From assembly GCA_031763025.1 (NCBI GenBank), contig JASSKH010000021.1:5040611-5104610 (forward strand): 64,000 nt of DNA. Reading direction: 5' to 3'. This document shows positions 21,446-33,287 of the stretch, piece after piece. The translations under genes and the position numbers were made by a program. Below the pieces are notes generated by a model. It did not search any database and was not told the origin of the DNA. It was given only the letters and a program-made list of their open reading frames with translations. The DNA comes from Macrocystis pyrifera. Taxonomy: Eukaryota > Sar > Phaeophyceae > Laminariales > Laminariaceae. Within the stretch, counting starts at the first letter, position 1. The number at the start of each line of letters is the position of its first letter.

Positions 21446-22367
21446 GCGAATACGATGGGGGCACGCAAACGGGAACACCGCACGAACTACAGAAAGCGGA
21501 GGAGGCACGACAAGACCGTCATGAACGTTCCTGGAACAATGGCCGGGGAACTTGCTAGGGCCTGTAAAGGGAGTGAACAATGTTCTATTACGATATAAAA
21601 TGGCGAACTAATAGTGGGAACAACACCAGCAAACGGCGCAAGGTAACTCAAGCAGAATCAACACGCCCAAGAGATCGCCAGGAATCCACTCGGATGGGCA
21701 GGCCTACGGCGTCTAGTTCGACGTGGACAGTCCATACAACTTAACATGCATATATTCTACTTACCGCGGCTACATCGTTCGCCACGAAGTAGGGGAACGC
21801 GTATGATACTTGTTGGGAATACGAAGGCAGAACATAATCGATGACAACAAGAACAACGGAAAATAGGGTCGTCTGTAATTCGCTCAGTGTGATACGAGCC
21901 CAACGGAGGAGACACCAACCGTGGGGACGGTAGTGAGATGGTTCGGTGGCCTTGCAAAGGGGGGGCGAGGAAACGGAGAGACCTTAGAGGGTAGTGGAAA
22001 AAACACACAGGAAATAAAATATGGTATTGTCACGGCCCGGCGGTAAGGCGGGGGCGTGTGATATCAGGGGTGGGTTGGAAGAGACTTCAGGAACACAACT
22101 TGGGAGACAAATCTGAGTGAACCTCAACGACGCCCGGAGGCATAGTATCATCAATTTTCTTGTGGTGGGCTTCAGTAAAGCTAATCGCTACTAGAATCAC
22201 AAGGCGGTGATGCGACTACCTGAATTACAACTGTCGAACCCAAAACCCAAAACCACTGCCAGTGGCTGACGACTAGCTTGGAAGACTATGCTATCCCGGG
22301 AGAACTACTCTATGTCTTGGCAGTGAAGACTATCTAGAACCAAGTACGGTAAGAAAATGAAGGCTCA

Positions 22368-23104
22368 CTAGGGGGGCAGGGCGGAAACGGCGGGGGCTCC
22401 ACGGGGTGCATCCGCGCTTCGCAGTACCCTACGGGCTAGGTTTCCAGTCCCGTGGCGCTGCAAACACCAGGAGACCGAGATGGTGTTCCGGACGGAAGTG
22501 TAGCGGGTAGGCTGCAGGTTAATCTTAATAGGGCCGAGGTCTGCCATGAACCGGATGATGTAAGAGCCGTCCGGGGATGAGTCTGAGGGGCTGTCGTCCG
22601 AAAGGGGGTCCGAGGGGGCGCGATGGGTAATCATGCCCAGCGACCAGAGACCGTCGAGCGCCTTGCGCCAGATGTGGGTCCCAGATGGGAGTACGGTTGT
22701 GCTGAAGCTGGGGCCAGAGGTCGCGGGAGACCAGGGAGTAGCCGGGGGCGAGGAAGATTTGGCCTTGCGATCTTGAGAGTTCCCGGTGCACGACGTCTAT
22801 GCGCATTTGTCGGTAGGCGCGATTTGTCTGCCTGTGTATCGCCGGTGTGCCAGACCAGTAGAGTAAGATGTGGCGTCGGGAGTGTTGAAGGTCGAGCTCA
22901 CGTTCTCAAGAGGGGCTGAGAAGTTCGGCCCAGCGAGTCTCGTACAGGACGGCGATAACGCCACCGCGACCGCGTACCAGCTAGTGGCCGGTGATACACT
23001 CGACCTCCGGGGGTGGTGAGACGTCGTCGACGGTTATATGCTAGGGTGGGGACTTGGTGGCGGACGGGGTGAGGACGTAGGTCGTGAGGTCCGCGGGCAG
23101 GCAC
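22368..23104 (-). pseudogene. G2 C-terminal extension
   Basis: Frames 22806-22525 and 22634-22368 contain RELSRSQGQIFLAPGYSLVS and IIRFMADLGPIKINLQPTRY. The same extension appears at 34850-35237 (KLSRSSGERF; WYKGDDGLCWLGTVSAS), so it is a real, shared part of this family. It has a Trp- and Asp-rich small-domain look, possibly a Tudor/chromo-like reader, but I cannot assign it with confidence. Confidence 0.6.
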
Positions 23105-23218
23105 TTGGGGAGGCCGATGATGTCGTCGGGGCTCCGGCAGGGCTTGAATCGTTTGACGGGGACGCGGGGCTTGGAATCCCGTCCGAGGAGTTCGGAACGT
23201 AGGTCGAGGAAGAGTAGT

Positions 23219-24338
23219 TTATCGTGCAGGGGGCGATTGTCGGGGGCGCCGGAGGTGGGCGTCGGTCCCACGGTTTTTGGAAGGCACGTTCCAGTCGAGG
23301 GGTGGCTTTGTCTTCAGCACAGTTGCGTCGGTGTCCTTTTTGGCTCCCTGGTGGATAGTCGAGCCGGAGTTGTAGACCCATGCCCAGCCACCTACGGTGA
23401 AAGGAGAGGAGGCTGAGAGGGCAGCCACGATGGGGGCGTTCCGGCGTTGTAAACGCGAGGTGGGGATGCGGTAGAGATCACGAACGAGGGCGTAGGCGCG
23501 TTGTTGGCGGTTGGTGACGAGGTTGACGTAGGTAAGATGGTCGCGCTCCAGGATCTGATGACCGCTGATATTGTCGGGTTCGAAGACGGAGAGCGGGAGG
23601 GGCGGGAGGGGGCCTATGTGGACCTCGTTGGGCGCAAGCCCTGTACCGACGTTAACTAAGTTGTTATAGGCCGACGAGATGGGTGGCAGCAGCACGTCTC
23701 AGTCGGTTTGTTGTTCATTTCCGACCATGGATAGCATCTGGGTCAAAACGTGGTGGACGCGCTCGACGCCCCCGTCAGTGCAGGGGTGTTAGACGTTGGT
23801 GTTAACCTTGTTGACGCCCCGGCGAGTGAGCTTCGAGGTAAAGTGGAAGCCGCTGTCGGAGAGGAGTGTCACTGGGCACCCCCAAAGGGTGATGTGATGG
23901 TCGATGACAATGTCGGCGGTGCCGGCGGCCGTGAACTGAGTTGCTCAGGTGTCAAACATACCAGCGCGGCGGCTGAAGCGGTCGGTGAAGAGGAGGATGT
24001 ATACGTTTCCGCGTGGTATGAGGGGGATGGCGCCAAAGTAGTCGACGCTGAAGTTGATGCCAGGGCTGTTGGGTAAAGGGAGGGAGAGGATCGGCCAGCC
24101 GATGGTTTGTCGGGATGTCTTGTGGGCCTGGCACTTGCGGCAGCGGCGTATCCGCCAGCTGGAGGAAAAGTCCATGCCGACTTACCAGTAGAAACGTGCC
24201 AGCCTGAGAACTGTTCGAGTAACTCCCAGGTGTAGGGAAGTGGTGGCGTGGCATGTGCTCAGCAGGGCTCATCAGCATTGGGGCGTAGATGCACGGAGAG
24301 GGAGGGGCTGAAGGGGGGGGGGGGCTGTTTCCGGACAC
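23219..24338 (-). pseudogene. G2 integrase
   Basis: The frame 24175-23945 carries CRKCQAHKTSRQTIGWPIL and FSVDYFGAIPLI (zinc-finger Cys pair and first catalytic Asp) followed by LLFTDRFSRR. The frame 23695-23219 carries the end of the core and the GPY-like region (AYNNLVNVGTGLAPNEVHIG, then VLKTKPPLDW). The middle of the core is spread over other frames. Broken, but unmistakable. Confidence 0.85.
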
Positions 24339-25229
24339 GGGGTTGGGTGGTTGCTGTACTAGAAGGGCGGTGTCGTTGTCGGTGCGGTCGAGTGTACTTT
24401 TAGCGGGAAGGGCGAGGACGTCGGCAAGCGGCAGGCGCCTAGACGAGGGGATGAACTCCAGGAGGTCGGTTGGCTGTGGAGAAGGGGAGTCCAGGGATAA
24501 GAAGCGAATGGTGGAAGAGCACAGGGGCTCGGCACGTTGTTCTCTCGCCCAGTCACTGTAGGTGCAATGATCGACGCGAGCGAAGAGGTGGGGGTTATCG
24601 TCGGGTTATCGACGACGGGTTCGACGACGGGGTCCGAGGCCGGGACTGGAGATGGTGGAGTCGGTGTGGAAGACATTATCCAAGGGACCGGCCTCGGTGG
24701 ATTGGTGTCGGAGCTGTCGGCGACACAGGTATCGCGGAGGCTGTAGCTGAATGCAGTGTCGGTTGGAGGAGCCTCGGCTGGGCCCTGACTGGTGGTGATG
24801 ACGCGCCGCGGGGTGGGCGCAGGTAGTCTGCAAACAGTAGGTTGTGGCCGACGTCCGAAACCATTGTCGATTGCGGCACGGGGGTTCCCGCGGCGGCGGT
24901 GGCACGTCGATTGGTCCGACAAGAACTCAGATTCAAAGAAGGTGGGATCGTGGCGCCAGTGGTAGATGACGAGGAGACGACGGGCGGCTTGGAAGCCGAG
25001 ATGGAGGAGCGCCGTTGTCCACGGCGGCTTTCTTGAGGCACGGAGGCGTTTTAACGACGGCGTTGTGAGCCGACACGGGCGCGACGAAGGTGTTGAGGGT
25101 TGGAGAGGGGCCGGGGTATTCCAGGCGTGGTCGCAGAAAACGAAAATCGAAGAAGTCGTCGATGGAGAGGAGAAGGGGCTGGATGGTTGGGAATGGGCGG
25201 TAGGGGGGGATACGAGCCCACCCAAGCCG

Positions 25230-25590
25230 ATGCCAGGACGTGAAGCCGCAGAGGCGTATGAGATAGATGCCGACGGTGTCGGGACCGGTCAGGCGGTTGG
25301 GTCCGGTGCGGTCGGCTTCGGTGGCAGGTTGCGGAAGGTGGGAAAGGAAATCGGCGTTTCCGTTGTTGGTGCCTTTGCGGTATTTCAGGGTGTAGGTTTA
25401 CGCCGAGAGGAACTCGAGCCGGCGCCGGACGCGGGCGTTGTGTTCGCCTACCCTAGCGATGCTCTCGAGCGCTTTGTGGTCCGAGTAAATGCGGAATTTA
25501 GTAGACCAAAGGTGGCGGCGCAGTCGTTTTATTTTCCAGACAATGCTTCCGGTCTCGAGGTCGAGGGGCGTCCACGAACGCTCAGAGTCT
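25230..25590 (-). pseudogene. G2 RNase H
   Basis: Minus-strand translation gives WTPLDLETGSIVWKIKRLR, then RIYSDHKALESIARVGEHNA and ALKYRKG-type sequence ending near SHLPQPA, which are the DHKAL and GxxN-x-x-AD-x-LS features of the gypsy RNase H C-terminal half. The usual first Glu position is within LDLETGSIVW. Confidence 0.7.
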
Positions 25591-26348
25591 AGGGTGGCGC
25601 GACTGATGTAAAGGATGGGTCAAACAGGGACGTCGGGTTGTTCTTGTTCCAGAGTGGCGCCGAAGCCACCGAGGCTGGCGTCGCAGTACAGTCGGAAGGG
25701 GCGGGCGTTGTCGGCAACCGTCAGGGTAACCCAAGATCGGGGGTTTGGCGAGTCCGCGAAGGATGTCACGGACGATGGCTTTCACGGTAGGGGTGAGGTC
25801 GAAGGTGGCGTCTTGTTTTAGTAGGGTGTTAATTGGGCGAAGGCGTCGCAAAAGGTTGGCTAGGAACTTGCCGTAGTAGTTGATTCCTCCAAGGAGTGAT
25901 CGTACTATCTTTTTGTTGTCGGGCATGGGCAACTTGAGAAGGGCGGTGACCTTGACAGAGTTGGGGCTGAAGCCGCCGGGGGTGATGGTGTGTCCTAGGA
26001 AGTCGGCGGTGGTGGCACCAATTTTGGCTTTGGCAGGGAGAATTTTAAGGTTGTGTTTCCGCAGGAGCGCGAAAAGGACTCGGATGTTGGTGGTGTGGGC
26101 GGAAGGGTGGGGTCGAAGACGATGATGTCGTCGAGATATGCAGCGACGCGTTCCAGATCTTTGAGGACCTCGGTGATGACTTTCACGAACCAGCCGGGGG
26201 AGGCGCTGCTGCCTTGTGGCATATCTAGCCATTCCAACAGCCGGTTGGGAGTGCAGAACGCTGTAAGGGGGATGGTGTCCTTGTCGATGGTTGTTTGGTG
26301 AAAAGAGGAAACCAGGTCGAACAGGGAGAAGATGTAGCCTTTGCCCAC
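25582..26348 (-). pseudogene. G2 reverse transcriptase
   Basis: Two overlapping frames give the palm domain. The first (26348-25995) has YIFSLFDLVSSFHQTTID (first catalytic Asp), MPQGSSASPGWF and VAAYLDDIIVF (catalytic Asp pair). The second (26232-25582) continues with NLKILPAKAKIGATTADFLG and GGINYYGKFL, standard gypsy thumb and connection motifs. A frameshift separates the two near YLDD. Confidence 0.85.
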
Positions 26349-27582
26349 GGAGTCGAGGGCCTCGTCGACGCGGGGGATGGAGAGCTGCCCGAGGGAGCTG
26401 ATGGCGTTCAGCTTCCTGTTTTATGTTGTGATGCGGACGCCTCCATCCGTCTTCGGTATGGCGATCATGGGGCTGGAGTAGGGGGGGATGGAGTGTTGGA
26501 TCAGGCCGGCGGCCCGGGACTGGCCGAGGACGGCGTCCACCTTTTGGCGAGGATAGGGTTAATACGATATGGGCGGGAAGTCACCGGAGCGCTGCCTGGC
26601 GGCACAGAAATCTTGAATGGGATAAGGGAGAAGGAGCCGAAATCGGTCTCAGAGGTGGAGAAGACGTCCTGGAGCTCGCAGAGGGCGTCACTCACGTCGT
26701 CGATCATCGACGATGACCATCCGGAACTGTGAAGGTCGAACATGACGTCGTGTAGGTGCAATGGTAGACGACCCCAGAGGCGGAGGAAGCTGGATTTTTG
26801 GTCGGTGTCGAGACGTGCAGGGAATTGTGGGCACGGATATTTGGTGTAGGAGGCGGGTCGGTCAACGGCGGGTCCGTATTGGCGAGGGGGATGTTGCCAT
26901 GCAGGGCATGTACTTCTGGAACGTAAGGGGGGGTGTGGGGGTCTGGGGCAAGGTGCTTAAGGGTGGTTAACTGCACTTGAACCAGTGGGGAAATGGAGAT
27001 GCCGAGGAGGTCACCCGGCTCGAGGTCGGTGGACCTTGAGAGCGCAATGGTCTGATACTCGTCTGAGACGAATAGTACCGTATCGGAGAGGGGGTCTTCG
27101 CGGGGGAGCCTGTTTACCATGAAGCTCTCGGTTAACGCTGGGGCGCCTGACTGACGCACCAGGTTAACCTCGGCGGGCGTTGGCGCCGTCGACAGCGACA
27201 TGGACGTGGGTACGGCAAATCGGAGGTGGTAGATGTCGTCCGTAGTACGGTGGTCGGAAACGAAGGCGGATGCTTCGTTCCTGTCGTGTTTGTGAAGGGC
27301 AAGTTCACCGCAGATGGGCTGGGAAGGTTGGTGGGGGAGCAAGGGCTGCCTGGAGAGCGTGGTACTCGAGCGTTGCGTGAAGCGCATCCAGCGGTCTCGC
27401 TCCAGGAAGATGGAATGTTGCATGGTTCCTACCGGAAATATACAAGCCCACACCGCGAGGGCTGCCGTAGGGGTTGCGGTTGTGGAGCCCGAGTGCATGA
27501 ACTGTATTCTCAAGCGGATGGAGTCGGAAGTGGTGAGGGGAGCTGAAATGCCAAATCCTCCCCATGAACAGGGAGGGGCGTG

Positions 27583-27963
27583 TCATATGCACGCGTCTGA
27601 GGCAGAACGGGAAGCCTTCAGTTTTTTCACCGTAGCAGCGGTGATGAACGACTGGGGCGAGCCCGTGTCGAGTAGAGTCACGAGATCGCAGCGCGTAGTG
27701 GCGGTGGGTCCACTGTGCATCAAGACATTCGTTGTGAACGACGAGTCATCGACGGTGACAACACCACCGATAAGGCATGGGCTATGTTCTAGAATTGGAG
27801 GAGGCAGTCTGGCAGTCTGGGGCTTCAGCGGGGACTGCGGAGACCGAGGGGAAGTGACTGACAGGAAAGGAGTCAGGCGGCAGAACAAGACCGCGCTGGG
27901 AACTTGGCGTGGGCGCCTGGCAGGGGGGGTCATGGTCTCATGAATGCCGTTATAGGTAGGCAA
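27583..27963 (-). pseudogene. G2 aspartic protease
   Basis: The 126-aa frame contains LVTLLDTGSPQSFITAATV, the retropepsin active site (Asp-Thr-Gly followed by Ser and a hydrophobic block). The second half of the protease is in another frame (26704-27513), indicating a frameshift shortly after the active site. Confidence 0.75.
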
Positions 27964-28059
27964 TAATCGGGCGGATTGGGTGGGGGTGGATGTTGGCTCG
28001 GGGGGTGCGGAAAGGGCGGTGGTTTGCAGGGGGCCGGGAGGAGTGGTGTCCAGGGGTCA

Positions 28060-29900
28060 GAGGCGGACGCTGCTGGGGGTGTGGAAGCGAAGGTTATGGG
28101 GAAGAGACATCAATATCCGGCCCAGCAGATTCCGCCCGCGCCGACGTTGCGGTCGCGAGCTAGGGGTTGGTCGGCTTTGTAGCTGATGCCCCAGAAAAAG
28201 GTCGTATGGACTGGCGTCGGCAAGATGTTGCTTGCCTTTTGTCGCGAGCGGTCGTAGCAGGTCCGGGTTTTGCGAACATTTGTTCAAATTTGCGTTGATA
28301 ACGATGTTGTAGAGGTGTCGCTCGCAGCACTCCTGGTCGAAGCCGATGACGGTTCGCCCTAGAGCTTTTTGTACCGCGGGATCGGTGGCTGCACGGATGC
28401 GAAGCTCGGTTATGGTATCTCCCAAGAGCGCGGCCTTCTTCGCCATCGGGTACCACTGCGAGAAGATAGACGAGGAATCCCAGCAGGCGTGGAAAAGGTC
28501 TTGGGGTTCCGCGGTCTTGGAGGGTAGTGGGGGCAGCTGTCACCGTGTGGCATCGGCGGGGATGAAGACATATCCGAAAAGACCTCGCTGACTTGAACCC
28601 TCGTGTTCGCGGGGGGGTCCACGTGGGTGCGCGTACGCGTGGCGTGGATACTCTGGGGGACCCTGTCTGCAAGTACTTGGTGCGCAGGGTTAAAACTCGA
28701 TAGGAGCCGCCATGCCTGTAGTGGTTCGAGTCCTCGCAAGGGGTGAGGCTTGGGAGGTGGCCGGGGCAGGGGGCTCAGGGCGTGTCCTAGTCAACGGTGG
28801 GCGCGAGTTATCCGCCTTTGCGACGGGGCTGTCCCTCGAGCTCAGAGGCAGCTGTGTTGTCAGCACGGCGGAAGCAGCTAGGATCCCGTCGTTCGCGGGT
28901 CCCGTGCTGTCGCTGATGGTGCACACGGCTTGTGATAGGCGAGGATGGAGCCGCCAGGAAGGTGTCGGGGCGAGCTCAGGGTGCGATGGTCCGGAGGTCG
29001 CCGCAAGCCTTGCTGTAGTCCGGGGCCGCTGGTAGTCGTAGTCGTCGAGGCGTCCTCCAGGTTAGCAAGGCCTATTGAAACCTCGGCAATGGCCGGCAAG
29101 CAGTGTTGCGCGTCGGACGAAGACATCGAGGAGAGCATCCCGGGTGGGTTCGGCATCTTGGTCTCTTCTCGCCCATACCTCAAGGCAATCACTTGGGCAA
29201 GATATTCGCGGCTTGAGTGGGTGGGCGGGGAGGTTTGGAGGCACGGGGCGTTCGGGCTTGGTGAAAATTGTGTGCGCGGGCTTCTTCGGAGCCCCTAGAG
29301 CTCGCAATAAGTGCTTTTGGTGGAGATGCGGCTGATGCTCCACCACCGGCCTGTCAGTCGGTTCTGAAGGTGCCCGACTGCCGTTGATTTGGGTAGTTAG
29401 TCGCCTACCCTATCCGCATGGTTGCGGGAGGGGCGGGCGTGGTTGTGTTTGTCCCCGCGGCGCGTGCGGTCAAGGTCGTAGAGGGCGTTAGAGTAGGCGT
29501 CGAGGCGGTTGCAGCAGCGTCGATGCGTGGTTGTTGGCCCGGGGAGTGGCGGTGACCGCCACGGTACGAACGGACATGGTTGTGCCGTCCGTTGTGGGAA
29601 CGGCCGTTGTTGCCGCAGTGGTGCGAGTTGTTGGCGGTTATGACGGTGGCTGTTCCTGTTCAGTTTGCTCTTGTATTGCCCTCGGCGGTACGATCTCATG
29701 CGCTACTGCCATTGTTTATAGGCTTGGCCGCCGTCGTTCAGTTAACCGAGCGCGGGGTTCAGGATCCCGGGCGTGTTTAGGAAGTCCTGGTCGCAGGTCT
29801 TCATGCTGTGATTGGTGCCGTTGCAGTTCAGGTAATGCCCACCGTGGGCGCGAAGGGTTTGGGCGCGGGCCGCCCTGGTGAGGAGGGGCTTGAGAAGCGG
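28060..29900 (-). pseudogene. G2 gag C-terminal/linker region
   Basis: Between capsid-like and protease regions, minus-strand translation in several frames gives charged and Pro/Thr-rich sequence. A possible zinc-knuckle remnant lies near 29830-29780 (HYLNCNGTNHSMKTCDQDF: Cys-x-x-x-x-x-His-x-x-x-Cys spacing is imperfect). I see no other domain. Confidence 0.4.
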
Positions 29901-30181
29901 TGGGTCTGGGGCGCTGAACGTAGTTGTCACCATGTAGACTTCCTCGTTGTTCCGAAGGGGCCAGTCCGATTCGTCCGTACAGAGCGGGTCGGTGTCGTTG
30001 TTGGTGATGTTCCATCACCAGGGGGTTGCGGGACGAACCGTGGGCGTCGGTGCCAGATCCACGTGAGCGCGCCTGGTGTGCTGGTGCAGGTGGTGAGGAG
30101 GGGTATGTGACGTGGTCGCCGTAGGCAATGGCGTGGAAGCGTGCCCCGTTCACCGCTGGCGTCTCGTTGGTCGCCAGCACC

Positions 30182-31760
30182 TCAAATAACGCCCACATCT
30201 CCGTTACCGTGCCGAACGGCTGAGGGGTGGTCATGAGGCGACCGGGGTATAGGGTTGGCATCAGCGAGGAGTACTGCCGGCCGGCGATGCCGCGCGCATT
30301 CTCGATGTTCATTGCGTCGCCGGGATTGAAAATACGTTCCGACGACGGAGACGCGCTGCTTGAAGGCGCGGAGAAGGGTGCTGAACTCCGTGAGGTTTGG
30401 CACGCCGAACGTCTTGAGTTGTTCGAACGCTCGCCCCTGGTCGCCGTCGTCGAAGTAGGCCGTGAGCAGGCTCAACAATGTTTTGTAGGCCGACGGGCCA
30501 GAGTTGTCAACGGCGAGTTCCCGAAGAAGCTCGGCGAAAATATCGTCAACATGGCGGGGCAGTGGGGACGCCACGACTTGGGGGGCAGAGAGGGCCTTGC
30601 GGAAGCACTTTCGTAGGGGTGCGTCCCAGCCTACCACCTCAGGTGGCCTGATGAACGAGTGTTTCTCTGACTCACCGCACATGATGAGGATATCCCCGAG
30701 GATCAGGTTGAAAATCGTAAAGAATTGGGCCAAGCTCGTGGCGACGTCGACGTTTGTGGGGAACAGGAATCGTGGAAGCGGGTCGATCTTGCGCAGGTTG
30801 AGTGTTGTGTACGCTCGCCGAACAGAGCGGCGTTTCCGCTTCCGTCATGGGTTCAGAGTTGTGGATCGGCTCAGTCCTCGATGTGGGTACACCCGTGGTG
30901 GGCGCGGGTGTGGACGCTGTCAGGGGTGTGGTCGCAGATGCAGGCAAAGGAGCCAGTCCAGATGTGTAGGGGGCGGGTGATGACGTTGTAGTGGGCGGGC
31001 CCAGGGGTGGGTATATGTGCAGAGGCGTTGGGATGTTTGCGGGTGGTCCACGTGTATCGACTGCCGGCATTGGCATGAAAGCGGTGGAGGGATAGGAGAA
31101 GGGTGTTTGCGGCGTTCACGAACTCCGCCGAGACACCTTCTGTGGCGGCACGGAACAGAGTTATGGCTACCGTGTGTTGGAACCCGGGGGGAACATACCC
31201 CACAGGCAGTATACCGCCGATGAGACGTTGGACACCGCTGGCCCGCGTGTGCTCTCGATGGCGTGGAGCGTCACGCTGAACATCTCCCAATCGATGGAGT
31301 TGAACGGTATAACCGACGGGTGTTGGGACTCGGAGGGTATGCGTAGGGCCGGGGTATTGGGCATAGTCGACGTGGGTGCCGCAGCGGTTGTGTGAGAGAG
31401 TGCTTTCGGTACCGGCTGTATTAGCGAGGCCGGCTGTACCGTTGTAGTCACAGACCCAGCTGTGGGTACGTAGAGGGTGGGGTTGGTGGGGCGGACGGAG
31501 GGCGCCATCGACGAGATGAGGGCGTCGCTTTCCTCCAGTTGGCGGAGGTTGGCGTCGGGCCAGGGCCGCTTGGTAGGCGGTACAATCGCCCGTAGTCGTG
31601 TCACGTGGCGCGCCAGGCGGGGCAGTTGTTCCCGGGGTGGAGGCTTCCTGTTGATCCATGCCAGCATGTCCCTGACTCGGAGTATCCTCTCCCTGAGGAG
31701 ACAGTTCCGGTGTAGGCGTGTGCGCCTGAGTAAGCTCGAAGGCGCCCAAGAAGGTGTCAA
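30182..31760 (-). pseudogene. G2 gag remnant
   Basis: An N-terminal low-complexity Thr/Pro/Ala-rich region (frame 31760-31167, with PPPREQLPRLARHVTRLR) is followed in another frame (30733-30182) by a helical capsid-like region containing FAELLRELAVDNSGPSAYKT and FDDGDQGRAFEQL. The assignment rests on position upstream of protease and general style; gag is poorly conserved. The 376-aa frame 32001-30871 crosses this area but only part of it can be the original frame. Confidence 0.55.
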
Positions 31761-32159
31761 GGTTGGGATCGTCCTGGGTGGTGCGGGAGGACCTTGTGTG
31801 AGCCGAGTGACGTATCAAAAGACAACAAAGAACCGAGGCTGCCAGTACGCATGCCACGAGTCTTAGGTAGAGACGGTGTAGGTTGGTGTAGGCCGGGTGA
31901 GAGAATTGCTGTTCCTGTACTACAGTACAGCATATCACACTCTGACACCATGCCCAACTGCGGCGTGATGTTGAGGCAAGCTTATGAAGGAAAATGAACA
32001 TGAGACAGGCACTGAGGGTATGAGGGTCTCCAAGGTTTTAGGTGTTGACCAGATTGCAATCAGTGTTTACACCCAGCAGAGGGTGTTCACTACCTGTAGT
32101 CTGTAGGACTATCACGGGTGTGTGGATCACCTCATGAGAGGAGGAGTCTTGGAACACAG

Positions 32160-33277
32160 GCGCTACTTGCGATTCTAGTAGCGGTTAGCTTTACTGAAGC
32201 CCACCACAAAAATGTTGGTGAAACTATGCCTCCAGGCGTCGTTGAGGTTTGCCAAGATGTGTCTTCCGAGTTCTGTTCCTGGAGTCTCTTCCGACCCACC
32301 CCTGGTATCACAGGTCCCCGCCTTCCTGCTGGGTCGCGAAAATACCATATTTTCGCTCCTGTGTGTTTTCTTTCCACTACCCTCTTGGGTCCCTCCGTTG
32401 CCTCGCTCTCCCTTGCAAGGCCACCGAACCAACTCACTACCGTCCCCACGGTTGGTGTCTCCTCGGTTGGGCTCGTATCACAGTGAGCGAATTACAGTCG
32501 ACCCTCTTTTCCGTCGCTCTTCTTGTCATCGACTATGTTCTGCCTTCGCTTTTGCAACCAGGATCCTACGCGTTCCCCGACGTCGTGGATAACGATCCGC
32601 CTACGATGTAGACACCGTAAGTAGAACATCTGCATGTTAAGCTGTAGGGACGCACTCTGTTGTCCACGTCGAACTCGACGCCTTAGGCCTGCCGAAAAGG
32701 TAATATGATAAAATATCGGGCTACAGATGTGATCATGAGATAGTCCGTAGTATCAAAGCCCTGAATGCCCTAAGAGTTTGCCTGGGGCTCTGAAGTTTCC
32801 CTTGGTAAATAATAATCAAGCCCTGAACACTCTAAGAGTTTTCCTGGGGCTCTGAAGTTTCTCTCTGTAGATAAGACAGCCAGTACTCTCAAGGCTTTTG
32901 TAAGGACGCAAGGAATATTCCTAGGACGGACCCCATGTACAGACAGGATGGCCCGTAGAATTAGGTTTTAGTAGACTACAGAACTATCCTAGAGTTTGGC
33001 TACTCCTTTGGTTAAGATCACCAATAGGAGAAGAGTAGACCAGTGTCCGAGGAAGCTTCCTGGGGCAGGTGTATTTACTCGTCTAGCGGGTTAATGGAAG
33101 GGAGCAGAGTGGCCTTGATACCTCTAATCAAGCCCCAATCGAATCACTCTCAAACTGCTCTCTTTTCTCTCATCATAGAGGGGAATAACACGACAACAAA
33201 GAAAATTTATCCCAAACAAGAGAAGCTGTCTTTCGAGCCAGTTCGTGCATTCCACTTCCCTCACCTCTATCGATCTT
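32160..33277 (+). repeat. Right arm of the long inverted repeat
   Basis: This is the reverse complement of the left arm (see 19385-22215), uninterrupted here. It contains an internal ~62-bp tandem duplication (AGCCCTGAATGCCCTAAGAG at 32758 and AGCCCTGAACACTCTAAGAG at 32820, each followed by CTGGGGCTCTGAAGTTTC) that is single in the left arm. The outer match ends at CACCTCTATC, just before the tRNA-like sequence at 33288. Confidence 0.85.
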
Positions 33278-33287
33278 TTGCCCCCAT

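Larger units (their letters stand above)
19385..22215 (-). repeat. Left arm of a long inverted repeat
   Basis: Two blocks (19385-19905 and 21680-22215) are the reverse complement, in order, of 32690-33277 and 32160-32700. Shared stretches include CTCACTACCGTCCCCACGG, GGTTGGTGTCTCCTC, CACCAATAGGAGAAG and TTTTAGTAGACTACAGA. Overall identity looks like 80-90 percent with indels. The two left blocks are separated by ~1.77 kb that has no match in the right arm and contains the hAT-type element at 20373-21445. No coding content is evident. Confidence 0.85.
22368..31900 (-). mobile_element. Degraded Ty3/gypsy retrotransposon (family G2)
   Basis: Read on the minus strand, translation in shifting frames gives a complete gypsy order: gag (31760 down to 30182), protease (27963-27583), reverse transcriptase (26348-25582), RNase H (~25590-25230), integrase (24338-23219) and a long C-terminal extension (23104-22368). 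Every domain is broken by frameshifts or stops, so this is an old copy. I could not find direct LTRs; instead the element is bracketed by long inverted repeats. Pieces of the same family recur at 34850-35237 and 36530-37060. Confidence 0.85.

Noticed and set aside
24359-25225. 288-codon minus-strand frame as a separate gene
   Set aside because: It sits between RNase H and integrase of the degraded gypsy element and is Pro/Ser/Thr-rich; this is the connector region read in one surviving frame.
22623-31900. Many plus-strand Gly/Val/Arg-rich frames
   Set aside because: Shadows of the minus-strand gypsy element; no domain in any of them.
30871-32001. 376-codon minus-strand frame as an intact gene
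   Set aside because: It overlaps the gag remnant in a frame that agrees with gag only in part; the first ~100 codons lie outside any recognisable domain. Treated as part of the dead element.
19385-33277. Giant virus or Polinton-type insertion suggested by inverted ends
   Set aside because: No capsid, packaging ATPase or protein-primed polymerase is found; the interior is fully explained by a gypsy retrotransposon.
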